Below the pieces are notes generated by a model. It was given only the letters and a program-made list of their open reading frames with translations, had not been told where the DNA came from and ran no database searches. Both the position numbers and the translations under genes were made by a program. Of a stretch of 64,000 bases of DNA, positions 18,140 to 28,200 are shown piece by piece; the first letter of the stretch is position 1, and each line of letters begins with the position of its first letter. This stretch comes from Veillonella parvula. GTDB lineage: Bacteria; Bacillota; Negativicutes; Veillonellales; Veillonellaceae. The DNA is taken from positions 1,345,001 through 1,409,000 of the forward strand of contig NZ_CP138632.1 of the NCBI RefSeq assembly GCF_036456085.1. The letters are read 5' to 3'.

Positions 18140-18207
18140 CTTTAGTTTATACAAGAACTATTTTGTTGTCTTCCTTTTAGTTTAAAAGGTTAATTCATGA
18201 CAAGTAA

Positions 18208-20706
18208 TTACTTCGCATTACGCTCGATATGACTACCATAAACGTCTCTGTAATCATTAGTTTGCTTATTGTCTTTATTGTTGACACGAAGTCGTTCTAC
18301 CTTATGACGATCATTATCTTTACCAGAGATTCGATCTACACGAGTACGATCCAAATCACGAAGACGAGCCAATTCAGGATTAAATTCGTTAATCGCACGC
18401 CCCATTTTGCCATCAATTGGAGCACCCAATTGTAAAGCACGATAAATGATTGCAGCATACTCATAACGAGTCATCGCACGATCGCCTTTAAATTCGCCAT
18501 CAGGATAACCTTCAACAAGACCTTTATCAGCCAAGTCTTTCACATATTCATAAGCCCAATGATTAGCCGGTACATCAGGGAAGTTCACATCTTTCTTGTC
18601 ATACTGAGGTGCCATTCCCATGGATACCTTCATTTGTTGAATCTCTACATTTTGGGCTTTTACAATGGCCTTTAAGTCTTGAACCTCTTTAGCCAAAGCT
18701 ACTCTAGAAGTAGATACACCATTTTTTTGACCTAATTTCAATGAAACGCCGGCATTGACCATGTTTTCACCGTTACCCATGGATCCAGCTACGCTGAACA
18801 TAGTGTCTTCATTTGGTCTGTAGAAAGCACCTAATGCCATCGCATTTTCACCGGCATAGTTACCGTAACCAGCCGCAAAATTCCATTTATCATCAGGATC
18901 AAAATCCAATGGATGAATAGCCGCTAATGCAGCCGCACCAGCACCAACTTTTCCTATTTTGCTATTTAATAGGTTCACACCATTACTAATACCGCTAGTA
19001 GCTTGATACAATTGGCTACCGTTAACGGCATCTTTAGATGTAGCGGATACTTCACCATCGGCTACATTAGTGATTTTATTGCCACCATTATTTAGACCTT
19101 TATTGTCCAAAGAAACATTACCAAATTTAACTTTATCTACAGATACTTTGTAATCAGTACCACCAGCAGCATTTGTGCTTGTAGTTACAGTTACATTATT
19201 ACCTGCAGAAATGCTAGTATGTTTTTTAGCTTCTTTTAATGCTTCTGTGGCTAAAGTCTTATTATATTCAATACGACGTTCATGACTTTCGATACGCTCA
19301 CTATGATTTTCAATTCGAGCATCATGATTATCAACACGATTATCTAAATAATCTAAACGCTTATCTTGATTGTCAATACGTTTTTCTTGATTATTCATAC
19401 GTTCAGTTTGATTTTTTAATTGAATGTCATGATTTTGAATTTGATCTTCATGACGAAGTAAATCAGCATCTTGACGAAGATTTTCTTTAGTTAAACGAGT
19501 AATTTGATTATCATGATTTACAATTAATTTATTATGTTTTTCTAATTCTTGACTATGTCCATTTAAAATATCTTCATGTTTTTGTAAGACATCTGTATGA
19601 TCTTTTAATTTTCGTTCATTGTCGGCAATTTTTTCTTTATTTTTATCGATTTCATTAATATTATTTTGAATTAATGTATTGTGATTATTAAGAATTCCGC
19701 CCACTGTATTTGCTACTGCATATAATTGACTACCATTTATAGCATCCGTGCTATCAGAAGATACTTTCCCAGATGCTACATTAATCACCTGACGTTCTTT
19801 ACCAGATGCACCAACACTCGTAACGCCGTTACTAGCTGACCCTACCCCAGCAAAGCCGGAATAGTTAATACCATTTATATTAGCTTGTGTTTCTGTTGTG
19901 GCAGCTCTATCGGTAGATGCATTGCCTAAGAGAACACTATTTCCTTGTGTTGACGTCACATTACTGCCCAGTACATATGTATTTGCTTGCGCTACGTTAT
20001 TTCTAACCCCAAAAGCGCCAGAATCAATGCCAGAGACAGAATTACTGCTACCAATTCCAACTCCACCACGTGCAGTAATCGTATTACCTGAACCTAGTGC
20101 AACAGCATTTGCAGCACCAGCATTAGCATTATTACCTACAGCAGTTGCACTCTCTTCAGCTTTTGCATTATATCCAACGGCTACTGAACGATTTCCCTTT
20201 GCTCTAGCATCATTACCATATGCTGAAGAGAAATTACCAGATGCCTCAGCATTAAAGCCAGTAGCGGTACTTGAAATACCACTAGCCTTTGTACTATTGC
20301 CAACCGCTGTAGAAGCTTCAGCAGATGCTTTAGCGGATGAACCAAAGGCATTTGAATTACGCCCTGAAGAAACTGATCCATGGCCTATTGCAGTAGCATT
20401 TTCACCTTCTGCTCGTGCACTCCGACCAATAGCATTAGTATTATTAGCAGTTGCCTGTGCACTTCGTCCGATAGCTAGTGAAGTCTCACCAGATGCGGTA
20501 GAAGACTGTCCTATAGCAGTTGAATATGAACCGGATACCGTATTTCTGAAACCTACTGCTAAACTATGGTCACTGGTAACCGTATTTTCATCACCAAAGT
20601 GACGTGAATACTCTGTCGGATTTCCTTGTGCTTCTACATGTAATACAGTTCCCGTACCTAACGCAAGTAGTATTGCCAATGATAATGCAACTTGTTTGCT
20701 TTTCAT
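18208..20706 (-). CDS. Trimeric autotransporter adhesin (YadA/Hag type) with C-terminal SLH domain
   Basis: 832 residues. Signal peptide (residues 1-27), a YadA head with about 14-residue repeats such as STAIGQSSTASGETSLAIG (about 40-290), a neck (DAINGSQLYAV), a long coiled-coil stalk with 7-residue repeats of the NHDARIENH type (about 335-490), a second neck (DAVNGSQLYQ), then the beta-barrel anchor (HPLDFDPDDKWNFAAGYGNY, about 617-685). Unusually the anchor is followed by a short coiled coil, one SLH domain (FPDVPANHWAYEYVKDL, about 725-770) and a charged tail. In Veillonella, SLH links the outer membrane to the wall, and Hag-type proteins mediate co-aggregation and host adhesion. GGGAGGAA site before ATG 20706. 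Confidence 0.9.
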   Translation of the reverse strand: MKSKQVALSLAILLALGTGTVLHVEAQGNPTEYSRHFGDENTVTSDHSLAVGFRNTVSGSYSTAIGQSSTASGETSLAIGRSAQATANNTNAIGRSARAEGENATAIGHGSVSSGRNSNAFGSSAKASAEASTAVGNSTKASGISSTATGFNAEASGNFSSAYGNDARAKGNRSVAVGYNAKAEESATAVGNNANAGAANAVALGSGNTITARGGVGIGSSNSVSGIDSGAFGVRNNVAQANTYVLGSNVTSTQGNSVLLGNASTDRAATTETQANINGINYSGFAGVGSASNGVTSVGASGKERQVINVASGKVSSDSTDAINGSQLYAVANTVGGILNNHNTLIQNNINEIDKNKEKIADNERKLKDHTDVLQKHEDILNGHSQELEKHNKLIVNHDNQITRLTKENLRQDADLLRHEDQIQNHDIQLKNQTERMNNQEKRIDNQDKRLDYLDNRVDNHDARIENHSERIESHERRIEYNKTLATEALKEAKKHTSISAGNNVTVTTSTNAAGGTDYKVSVDKVKFGNVSLDNKGLNNGGNKITNVADGEVSATSKDAVNGSQLYQATSGISNGVNLLNSKIGKVGAGAAALAAIHPLDFDPDDKWNFAAGYGNYAGENAMALGAFYRPNEDTMFSVAGSMGNGENMVNAGVSLKLGQKNGVSTSRVALAKEVQDLKAIVKAQNVEIQQMKVSMGMAPQYDKKDVNFPDVPANHWAYEYVKDLADKGLVEGYPDGEFKGDRAMTRYEYAAIIYRALQLGAPIDGKMGRAINEFNPELARLRDLDRTRVDRISGKDNDRHKVERLRVNNKDNKQTNDYRDVYGSHIERNAK

Positions 20707-20968
20707 CGTTTACTATTCCTCCCTACATCTAAAATTATAAATACAACGGATAATATATTATCATTTATAATATATATTCAACAAAACTCAGCATAAAATA
20801 TGTCCATTATTAAATAATGTATTATCATTATCCTTAACTATTATTGTACTTTAAATATTAAATGAAGTAAACGAATTTTTTAACAAAATAGATAAAATTA
20901 TCAATTTTATCGATAAATAAAAATTCTATCAAATTCATCATACTATAAATTAATAGCATAATAACAAT
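20707..20968. promoter_or_regulatory. AT-rich region upstream of the adhesin
   Basis: About 260 bp, very AT-rich, without a gene. It should contain the adhesin promoter. Several TATAAT-like words are present, so no single one can be chosen. Confidence 0.35.
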
Positions 20969-21000
20969 ATAAGGAGATAAGATTTATCTTATCTCCTTAT
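20969..21000 (-). terminator. Hairpin terminator after the molybdopterin-binding gene
   Basis: Perfect 13-bp stem ATAAGGAGATAAG / CTTATCTCCTTAT with a 6-nt loop. Confidence 0.7.
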
Positions 21001-21126
21001 ATTGGCTATATTAACTATATTCATTATACTAGCTATACTAATTATTCTAGTTATATTATTTGCTTTAGCTATATTACTTAAAATAGCTATATTGGTTATT
21101 CTAGCTAATCTTGTTATACTAGCCTA
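21001..21126 (-). repeat. Degenerate AT-rich repeats of an AGCTATATT-like word
   Basis: About a dozen imperfect copies of a 9-11 nt word (GCTATATT, GTTATATT, GCTATACT). On the minus strand it follows directly after the TAA TAG of the molybdopterin gene and stays open in the same frame for about 42 codons with an I/N/A/S-rich sense. Confidence 0.55.
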
Positions 21127-22107
21127 TTAGCCCAAGAATCCTCCATGTCCCATACGGATACAATCTTCTTTGGTGATTTCATCATCTGCGATGAGGCGTG
21201 GCACAATTTCATCAAAAGCAGTCGGTTTACTGAACAATACGCCCCCTGGCACACCAAGGATTGGTGTGCCATCTGCACAGTAAGCAATGCAAACCATGGA
21301 TCCTGGTAATACAGGTAATCCATAGGTAACAACGCGATCTGCATAGCGTTTAATCGCTCCTGGGGTGAGATCATCTGGGTCAACGCTCATACCACCGGTA
21401 CAGAAAATAATATCTGCGCCTGCTGCTTTCACCTTGTCGATAGCCGCCACGATATCATCTGTATTATCCGTTACAATTTCGTGAGCTACCTTTATAACAC
21501 CAAATTCAGCACAACGTTCTTCAATGATTGGTGTGAAAGCATCTTTAATACGACCTTCAAATACTTCAGAACCAGTCGTAACAATACCCATTGTTTTGCG
21601 CACGAACGGCTTTACATGTAACAAAGACTTACCATTAGCAATTTTCTTTGCATCTTCTACTTGTTGTTCTTCTAACAATAATGGAATACAGCGCATGCCT
21701 GCTAGTTTATCACCTGCTTTCACAGGTGTATTATTAAATTTTGTTACAATAGTCAACTCACCAATGCTATTGATAGCATGTAATCGGTCTACATCGACCT
21801 TGAAAAGGCCATCTACATCCGCAATGGCTTCAATTTTACCTTGTGCCATAGGGCCATCGTGCATGTTTTCACCGCCTGCCATATGGTATAAAGCACGAGC
21901 TACATCCTCTTCGTGTAAGAACCCCTCATCTTCTGGCTCCATTACAAATACATGTTCCTTGCCAAGATCCAAGAGTTTAGGAATATCCTCTTCTGTAATT
22001 ACATGGCCACGGCGGAAGGGCGTGTCTTTCACCTCACCGATGACGATTCTTACGAGATCGTGTAATAATGTTTGCCCTACGGCATCTTGTGTTCTAATAG
22101 ATTTCAT
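21127..22107 (-). CDS. Molybdopterin-binding protein (MoaB/Mog-like domain)
   Basis: 326 residues from ATG 22107, which has GGGAG 6 nt upstream (a TTG at 22119 lies inside that site). The N-terminal half is a separate alpha/beta part (DAVGQTLLHDLVRIV). The C-terminal half holds the MoCF-binding fold: GIVTTGSEVFEGR, the EIVTDNTDDIVAAI segment and FCTGGMSVDPDDLTPGA. The family binds molybdopterin or helps insert molybdenum, but these stand-alone proteins lack a firm role. No other mo genes are nearby. Confidence 0.75.
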   Translation of the reverse strand: MKSIRTQDAVGQTLLHDLVRIVIGEVKDTPFRRGHVITEEDIPKLLDLGKEHVFVMEPEDEGFLHEEDVARALYHMAGGENMHDGPMAQGKIEAIADVDGLFKVDVDRLHAINSIGELTIVTKFNNTPVKAGDKLAGMRCIPLLLEEQQVEDAKKIANGKSLLHVKPFVRKTMGIVTTGSEVFEGRIKDAFTPIIEERCAEFGVIKVAHEIVTDNTDDIVAAIDKVKAAGADIIFCTGGMSVDPDDLTPGAIKRYADRVVTYGLPVLPGSMVCIAYCADGTPILGVPGGVLFSKPTAFDEIVPRLIADDEITKEDCIRMGHGGFLG

Positions 22108-22191
22108 AATATCTCCCAAGTCATTAATAACAAAATACGTTACTGTATAACATCAAAATGTATTTAATACTATTATTCGATGTTAATATGT

Positions 22192-22572
22192 TTACATAGT
22201 ACAGAGTAGACGCACTACTAGCATACCAACCCAACAGAGGATTAAGCCCCCTACGACTTGTACTGCACCGTACCATAATGCTTGTACATAGGATTCAGCC
22301 ATCATAAGCTGTAGCATTTCAAAGGCAAAGGTTGAAAAGGTGGTAAATGCACCTAGCCCACCTACAACGAGGAAGAATCTCGCCCATTGAGGTAGATCTG
22401 GTTTTTGCATATAAAGGCCTAAGACTAGACCGATAATGAGGCAACCAACGAGGTTTACTACTACCGTACCATACGGAAACGAGCTGACCTTTGTCATCAC
22501 CCATTCACCGAGAGCCATACGGCATAAGGCCCCAGTGGCGCCACCGAGGGCAACGGCTATATATTTTTCCAT
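22192..22572 (-). CDS. crcB: Fluoride channel FluC/CrcB
   Basis: 126 residues, four membrane segments. Family motifs: GGATGALCR near the N terminus, YGTVVVNLVGCLIIG and GGLGAFTTFSTFAFE (the pore phenylalanine/threonine track and the Na site). Exports fluoride as a dimer. ATG 22572 chosen for its GAGGAGG site; longer starts are unlikely. Single copy here, so probably a homodimer. I see no fluoride riboswitch upstream. Confidence 0.9.
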   Translation of the reverse strand: MEKYIAVALGGATGALCRMALGEWVMTKVSSFPYGTVVVNLVGCLIIGLVLGLYMQKPDLPQWARFFLVVGGLGAFTTFSTFAFEMLQLMMAESYVQALWYGAVQVVGGLILCWVGMLVVRLLCTM

Positions 22573-22761
22573 ATTGCCTCCTCTACTCAAGATAACATAC
22601 TAGATGGTATGATCACATTACTATAGCATACATGTAATACTACTTTCACAATTCGTGTAATTATCTGTAATAGCCGATAATTATCTAGTTTTCTATATTA
22701 GTCAGATGCTAATAATCTCAGTATACTATATTTAGAGAGTAGGGAAAAGGAAGGAGTCCCT

Positions 22762-23145
22762 ATGCACCCCTCGTCTACACCACTCACGGAATTGAGAGTC
22801 AACGCGTACGAAGACCCGTTTTTACAACATCAGTATGTTTGTTTAGGTCATAAAATCGCCATTATTCGCGTATCCCTAAATATGTCTCAACAAGAATTAG
22901 CTCGTCACATTGGTATCAGTCGTAGTTATTTAAGCAAATTAGAATGTGGTACAGGAATTTCAGGCATGTCTTTGGAAATTTTATTTAAAATTGCCCAAGC
23001 CTTTCAAATCAATGTAGGTCAACTCGTAAGACTGCGTGTTGTAGATTATAAAAACTGTAATGCGCACCTAACATCACACTATAAACGACTAGAGCTTCTG
23101 AACCACACCAAAAGAACGTCTCGAAACAAAACAAGAACGAACTAA
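22762..23145 (+). CDS. XRE-family transcriptional regulator
   Basis: 127 residues with a central helix-turn-helix (IIRVSLNMSQQELARHIGIS, then RSYLSKLECGT) at residues about 30-90. The basic C-terminal tail is rich in Lys/Arg/Asn. AAGGAG site before ATG 22762. Single gene followed by a terminator; target unknown. Confidence 0.8.
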   Translation: MHPSSTPLTELRVNAYEDPFLQHQYVCLGHKIAIIRVSLNMSQQELARHIGISRSYLSKLECGTGISGMSLEILFKIAQAFQINVGQLVRLRVVDYKNCNAHLTSHYKRLELLNHTKRTSRNKTRTN

Positions 23146-23257
23146 TCTGATAGACTAAAAGAACAGTTAATTAAATACAACAAATGATAACTAATTTATA
23201 TCAAGATGCTCGAAATACTCTAAATGAAAATTGAATTAACTATTCAAAATAACAATC

Positions 23258-23288
23258 AAAAAAGCTCCGTCAATGGCGGAGCTTTTCA
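23258..23288. terminator. Bidirectional terminator
   Basis: AAAAGCTCCG / CGGAGCTTTT stem between the convergent XRE and GntR genes. Confidence 0.85.
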
Positions 23289-23331
23289 TATGTCATTATG
23301 CCTATTACATCATCATCAGCATCAGCAGACA

Positions 23332-24039
23332 TTACACTTCATTAAGTTTTTTATGTTGTACTTCTGCATTTGCTTTTTTAAAGATAAATGCATTGTTAAT
23401 ATGCTGACGCATAGCTGTTTCTGCAGCAACTTCGTCGTGACGTTCAATAGCGTCTACGATTTGATCATGTTCGTCATCACAGTCATGTGTACGTACAGCA
23501 TTGAAAGAACTGATGTACATGTCGCGATTAACGCGTTCACGGAAACCTGCTAGATAATCTACAATGCGTTCATTGCCAGAGTAATGAGCAATCATTGTAT
23601 GGAATCGGCTGTTTACATCAACACGTTCTGTGGCATCTTCAATTTCATGCATTTCTTTACAAAGAGTTCTTAGCTCTTGTACTTGCTCAGGTGTAGCATG
23701 ACGAGCACATAATCTAGCACCAAGTCCTTCCATTACTTCACGAACTTGGTAAAGCGCTACGATTTCTTCTGGCGTGTCAGCTTTTACAGTAACACCTTTC
23801 CAAGGAACGATAACTACGAGATTATCTTTAGCCAATTTGCGGAATGCCTCACGCACAGGTGTAGCACTCACTTGTAATTGTTCTGCAATCTTTACTTCGT
23901 TAAGCTTCTCTTGAGGCATCAATTCGCCTGTTAAGATAGCTGTTTTTAATGTTAAATATACTTGTTCACTGAGAGGTAATCTTTCGATAGAATCCACTGC
24001 GGACAATTTGTATTTATCTTTTGAACTTTGTCTTCCCAT
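23332..24039 (-). CDS. GntR-family regulator, FCD subgroup
   Basis: 235 residues. Winged helix at about residues 20-85 (LSEQVYLTLKTAILTGEL, KIAEQLQVSATPVREAFRKL), then an all-helical FCD effector domain (about 95-220) with the R-x3-E-x3-A-type helix VREVMEGLGARLCARHA and metal-binding-type His residues (FHTMIAHYS). FadR-C relatives sense organic acids, so lactate or sugar acids are possible, but the target is not adjacent. GGGG-containing site before ATG 24039. Confidence 0.85.
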   Translation of the reverse strand: MGRQSSKDKYKLSAVDSIERLPLSEQVYLTLKTAILTGELMPQEKLNEVKIAEQLQVSATPVREAFRKLAKDNLVVIVPWKGVTVKADTPEEIVALYQVREVMEGLGARLCARHATPEQVQELRTLCKEMHEIEDATERVDVNSRFHTMIAHYSGNERIVDYLAGFRERVNRDMYISSFNAVRTHDCDDEHDQIVDAIERHDEVAAETAMRQHINNAFIFKKANAEVQHKKLNEV

Positions 24040-24116
24040 TACTAGCCCCTAAACCTTACTAACCATTCGTGCTTTCAGACTTTCAAAGAACGGTTAAAAT
24101 GAGTATAATATAGTAT

Positions 24117-24142
24117 ACAACATATCTTAGACAGTATGTTGT
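24117..24142. promoter_or_regulatory. Candidate operator upstream of the GntR regulator
   Basis: Perfect inverted repeat ACAACATA - 10 nt - TATGTTGT, located about 80 bp upstream of the GntR start and about 105 bp upstream of the divergent lipid kinase. It may be the autoregulatory site; this is inference. Confidence 0.4.
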
Positions 24143-24247
24143 GCGAAATTAAGTGCATACATTACAATTATAGAACTCATCATTAAGACTGTCAATTTAA
24201 CTATAGATAATAGCTATATCTCATTTTTGAAAGTAAGGAAGTATACT

Positions 24248-25189
24248 ATGAGCCGTTGTTTGATTATCATCAACCCTGTCTCAGGAGGCGGTGCAGCGCG
24301 TCGTTACGCCCTCGATTTACAATGGAAATTGAGTACCTTGTTCGAAACGATTGAGGTCAAATTCACCAGAGGCGAAGACGATGCTACACGTTTCGCTAAG
24401 AACGCTTGTGAACGTGGGTTTGATGCCGTATTTTGCATGGGTGGTGACGGCACTGTTAACGAAACCGTTAATGGTATTGCCCAAGGTGGATTCTCCTGTA
24501 CCTTTGGATTTATCCCCGTTGGTACAGTAAATGATATGTCTCGTGCGCTCGGCATTCACCAAAATCCAACACAAGCTATCAGGCGTATCGATATCAATGA
24601 AACTCGAACCATTGATATCGGCCGTTGTAATGATCGGTATTTCTGCAATAACATTGCAGCTGGCGTTATTCCTAAAGTTGTAGATGAGGTTACACCAAAG
24701 GAAAAAAGCATACTCGGCCCTCTCGCGTATTTCTTGAGAGCAGGCCAAGCATTGTTCACTACAAAGGACTACACGTACCGCATCAAAACAGAGGACGACG
24801 ATTTCATTTGCAAATCTCCTCTCGTTTTAGCCCTACTTACCAATGTAGTCTCTAGCTTTGAGCGTTTTATGCCACAAGCCTCAGTAGATGATGGTTATAT
24901 GCGTATCATTATCTTCAAGGAATATTTTATCCTCGATATTCTCAGCGTATTACCACTCATTATCAGTGGTGCCATCTATAATTCTCGTTATACAACGACA
25001 TTAACGGTGAAAAAAGCTCATATCGAACTTCTATCTGACGTCGATGATTTATCGACCAATATGGATGGTGATGCGGGTCCGGATATGCCTGTGGATATTG
25101 AAGTATTGCCACGCGTACTCAAAGTATTTGCACCTGCAAAACACAAAAAGAAAAAAGCCTTAAATCTGCCTAAACTACCACATATATAA
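24248..25189 (+). CDS. Diacylglycerol/lipid kinase (YegS/DgkB family)
   Basis: 313 residues. Catalytic DAGK domain: IIINPVSGGGAARRYA at the start, FCMGGDGTVNETVNGIA (the GGDGT nucleotide loop), FIPVGTVNDMSRAL. C-terminal beta-rich part ends with a Lys-rich tail (KHKKKKALNLPKLP). The family phosphorylates diacylglycerol or related lipids at the membrane. ATG 24248 with AAGGAAG upstream; a TTG at 24227 is before the site. Confidence 0.85.
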   Translation: MSRCLIIINPVSGGGAARRYALDLQWKLSTLFETIEVKFTRGEDDATRFAKNACERGFDAVFCMGGDGTVNETVNGIAQGGFSCTFGFIPVGTVNDMSRALGIHQNPTQAIRRIDINETRTIDIGRCNDRYFCNNIAAGVIPKVVDEVTPKEKSILGPLAYFLRAGQALFTTKDYTYRIKTEDDDFICKSPLVLALLTNVVSSFERFMPQASVDDGYMRIIIFKEYFILDILSVLPLIISGAIYNSRYTTTLTVKKAHIELLSDVDDLSTNMDGDAGPDMPVDIEVLPRVLKVFAPAKHKKKKALNLPKLPHI

Positions 25190-25202
25190 CAAGTAATTGG
25201 TA

Positions 25203-25242
25203 ACACAAAAGCTCTCTATCAACGGATAGAGAGCTTTTGTGT
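25203..25242. terminator. Bidirectional terminator
   Basis: ACACAAAAGCTCTCTATC / GATAGAGAGCTTTTGTGT, an 18-bp stem between convergent lipid kinase and addA. Confidence 0.93.
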
Positions 25243-25269
25243 TTATTAATTTATAAGAATCTATGCGCA

Positions 25270-28200
25270 TTAGTCCACAATAATTGCATCATGCAAGCGG
25301 AAGCTATAAATGTAACATGCTTTCACGGGCATTCCCGTCAATCGCTGCAAGGCCTCTTTATAGAGGTCCATTTGGATTTTATATCGTTTAATGAGTTCTT
25401 CTCCGGATGTAACGCGATCCGTTTTGTAATCTACGAGAACCCATTCGCCATCCTCTTCAAAGGCCGTATCAATAATACCTTGGAGGAACAAATTTTCCCC
25501 GTCCTCTAAGGTGTCGTATACGCGTTTTCCTTCAAAGAGCATGCTAAACGGCAACTCTCGTTCGATACGTTTTGCATTGATAAGGCGCTTACCAAGATCA
25601 GAGCTAAAAAATTTATACAAACTCGTATCGCTTAATAAATTCCGTTCTTCCTCTGTAAAAGTCCCATTCGCCACCAGTGCATCGAGTTCTTTCGTCAAAG
25701 AAGCTTGCGTATACGTCACAAGAGGTAGCCATTGCATAGCCTCATGCATCAAGGTCCCCCATTGAGCACCGGTTAATACATCATCTTCAGACTGTAATGC
25801 TTGTGGCTTTCGACCGAATACGGAGTTTGCTAGGTCATCTGCTAAAACTTCTACCGTTGCAATCGGTTCATTCAAAGTATCAATAGTTCCTGCTTCAAGT
25901 TCTCGTTCTTGGAATCGTCGTTTCAATTCACTAACGGAGATTTTTGCAGTCCGGCGAGTAGCATCATTGTACGGATAGCTATAGTTGAATCGGTCCACGA
26001 TTTCCTGCGGTAATTCTACGGAATTAACAGCTTTCAACTCCCGTACCTTGTTAATCGTAGTCTCGTCGATATCCGCTTTGTAATCAAGATCACCATAAAG
26101 AGAGCCATCATGGATCTCAACCTTTAAACGACACTGTTTATCCGGTAAATCAAAATAAGTTGGCCCTTCGTACTCGATGGCTACGCGCAATGGGTTACCA
26201 CCATCTAAATGACGAGCAAAGCCCATCATCATCCAATCTAGATAGGTATTAGCTTGTGTGATAATATCTGTCGGTAACTGTTGAGTTTCTACGGAAGCCG
26301 CATTTTTAATGAGCTCACCCATGGTGCTTAATACACCTTTAGAATTTTTAAAGCCTTTAATAAAGCCTGTCATGAATAGCTTATCTCGTGCCCGTGTCAA
26401 GGCAACATAAAGAATGCGCTGCTCCTCCGCCTTGAGGGCCGCCTCTTTTACGTCTTTCACATAGAACCAAGGCATGGTCGGGAAGGACACTCGAATATCC
26501 GGGAAATACCCTTTCAAACCAAGGCCAGCATTTTTATCGATAAGCAGCTCTGAACGCAAGTCCATCATGTTGAATCTTTTTTGTACACCTGATAGGAATA
26601 CTACAGGAAACTCAAGGCCCTTACTCTTATGAATAGTCATGAGGCGCACCACATTGTCCGCCTCGCTCACCACATTGGCAAGAGGCATATCTTGGTTGCT
26701 GTCCCGCAAGCTTTCCACAAAGCGCAAGAACCTAAAGAGCCCACGGAAGCCAGAAGCTTCATAGCCCTTAGCTCTATCATATAAGGCAAGCACATTAGCG
26801 CGGCGCACGAGACCATTCGGCATAGCCCCTACATAGTTTACGTAATCTTGAGATTCGTAAATATCCCACAACAAATCGGTCACACCGTGACGACGCGATA
26901 AAGTGCGCCACCGCTCCATATGGCAAATGAAAGCTAATAAGCGCTCATCTTGAGCCTCTTCTGCATAGGTTGGCATGAGCGACCATAGGGAACCCTCACC
27001 AGACAGGCGCAATGCGCCTAGTTCGTTGACATCAAGACCTACAAGGCCGGAGTGCAATACGGCAGCCATCGGCAAATCTTGTTCAGGATTATCTATGATG
27101 GATAACAACGCCAATAAAAGTTGAATCTCTTGTGCTTCAAAGTAACCGTCTCGCTCATTTACAACCGCAGGAATCCCCGCTTGACGCATGGCTTCTACGG
27201 CACGCGTACCCCAGCCCGCTAAGGATCTGCGCAAAATAGCAAAGTCTCGCCACTCGATTTGACGGAATGTGCCATCTGGATTTTGCACCTGTTTCTTAGC
27301 AGCATGGATTTCCTTGATTTTTTGAATGATGAAATCTAGCTCACGCTCGTTGTTCTCAGGGTCATCCCCTTCATCTTCGTCACTTTCACTAGCACCAAGG
27401 GTATCCTTACTCACATCTAAGAGCTGCAATTCCACGTCACCACCGACCCAATCCTCTGGCGCATCCTCTACGATGCGGCCAGGAATGAGCGATTCAGCCT
27501 CTGTGTAATTGAGCTCTGCCGCGTCTTCCGTCATGATTTGGTAGAACAAGAAGTTCGTAGCAGCCAAAATATTTGCGTCAGATCGGAAGTTTTTCGCCAA
27601 GTCGATACGACGTTCTACCGCATCATTGCCGCCGTACGTATTATATTTCTCCATAAATAGAGAACTATCAGCCATACGAAAGCTATAAATAGCCTGCTTC
27701 ACGTCCCCCACATAGAATCTATTATCAACGCGAGAGATCAAATTGATAATCGTCTCTTGCACGCCGTTCGTATCTTGGTATTCATCGACCATGATTTCTT
27801 TGAAAGTATCTTGCAATTCCTTTGCCACTTCAGATGGCTGAGGGTCATCCTCTGTGCCAGGTTCAACGAGAAGAGCCAAGCATAAATGCTCAAGATCGCT
27901 GAAATCCATGATGCCTTGCTCTTGCTTCATGTCTCTATAAGCTTTATGAAAAGCAATCGTCAGTTCTACAAGACCTTCTATGATTGGATATTGAGCCTTA
28001 AACTGCTCTTGCAAGGTAGCTTCCGGAACGGTGAATATAGCGTTTTGCATGGCTTTGAGGTCATCTTTATTTTGACCACCTAAAGATCTAAACTCTGCTA
28101 CCAAAATAGGGTCATAAGCTTGTGCCTCTTTTGAACCCATACGGAATTGATCCTTAATAAAAGTATCCATATGCTTACAAGCATCGCCCATATCATTCCA

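Noticed and set aside
19898-20602. A 234-codon plus-strand frame opposite the adhesin head
   Set aside because: Mirror of the Ala/Gly/Ser-rich YadA repeats; no ribosome site.
20707-21126. CRISPR array in the AT-rich repeats
   Set aside because: Words are 9-11 nt, degenerate and without regular spacers.
22573-22761. Fluoride riboswitch upstream of the FluC gene
   Set aside because: I could not find the conserved pseudoknot motifs; the region is AT-rich without matching stems.
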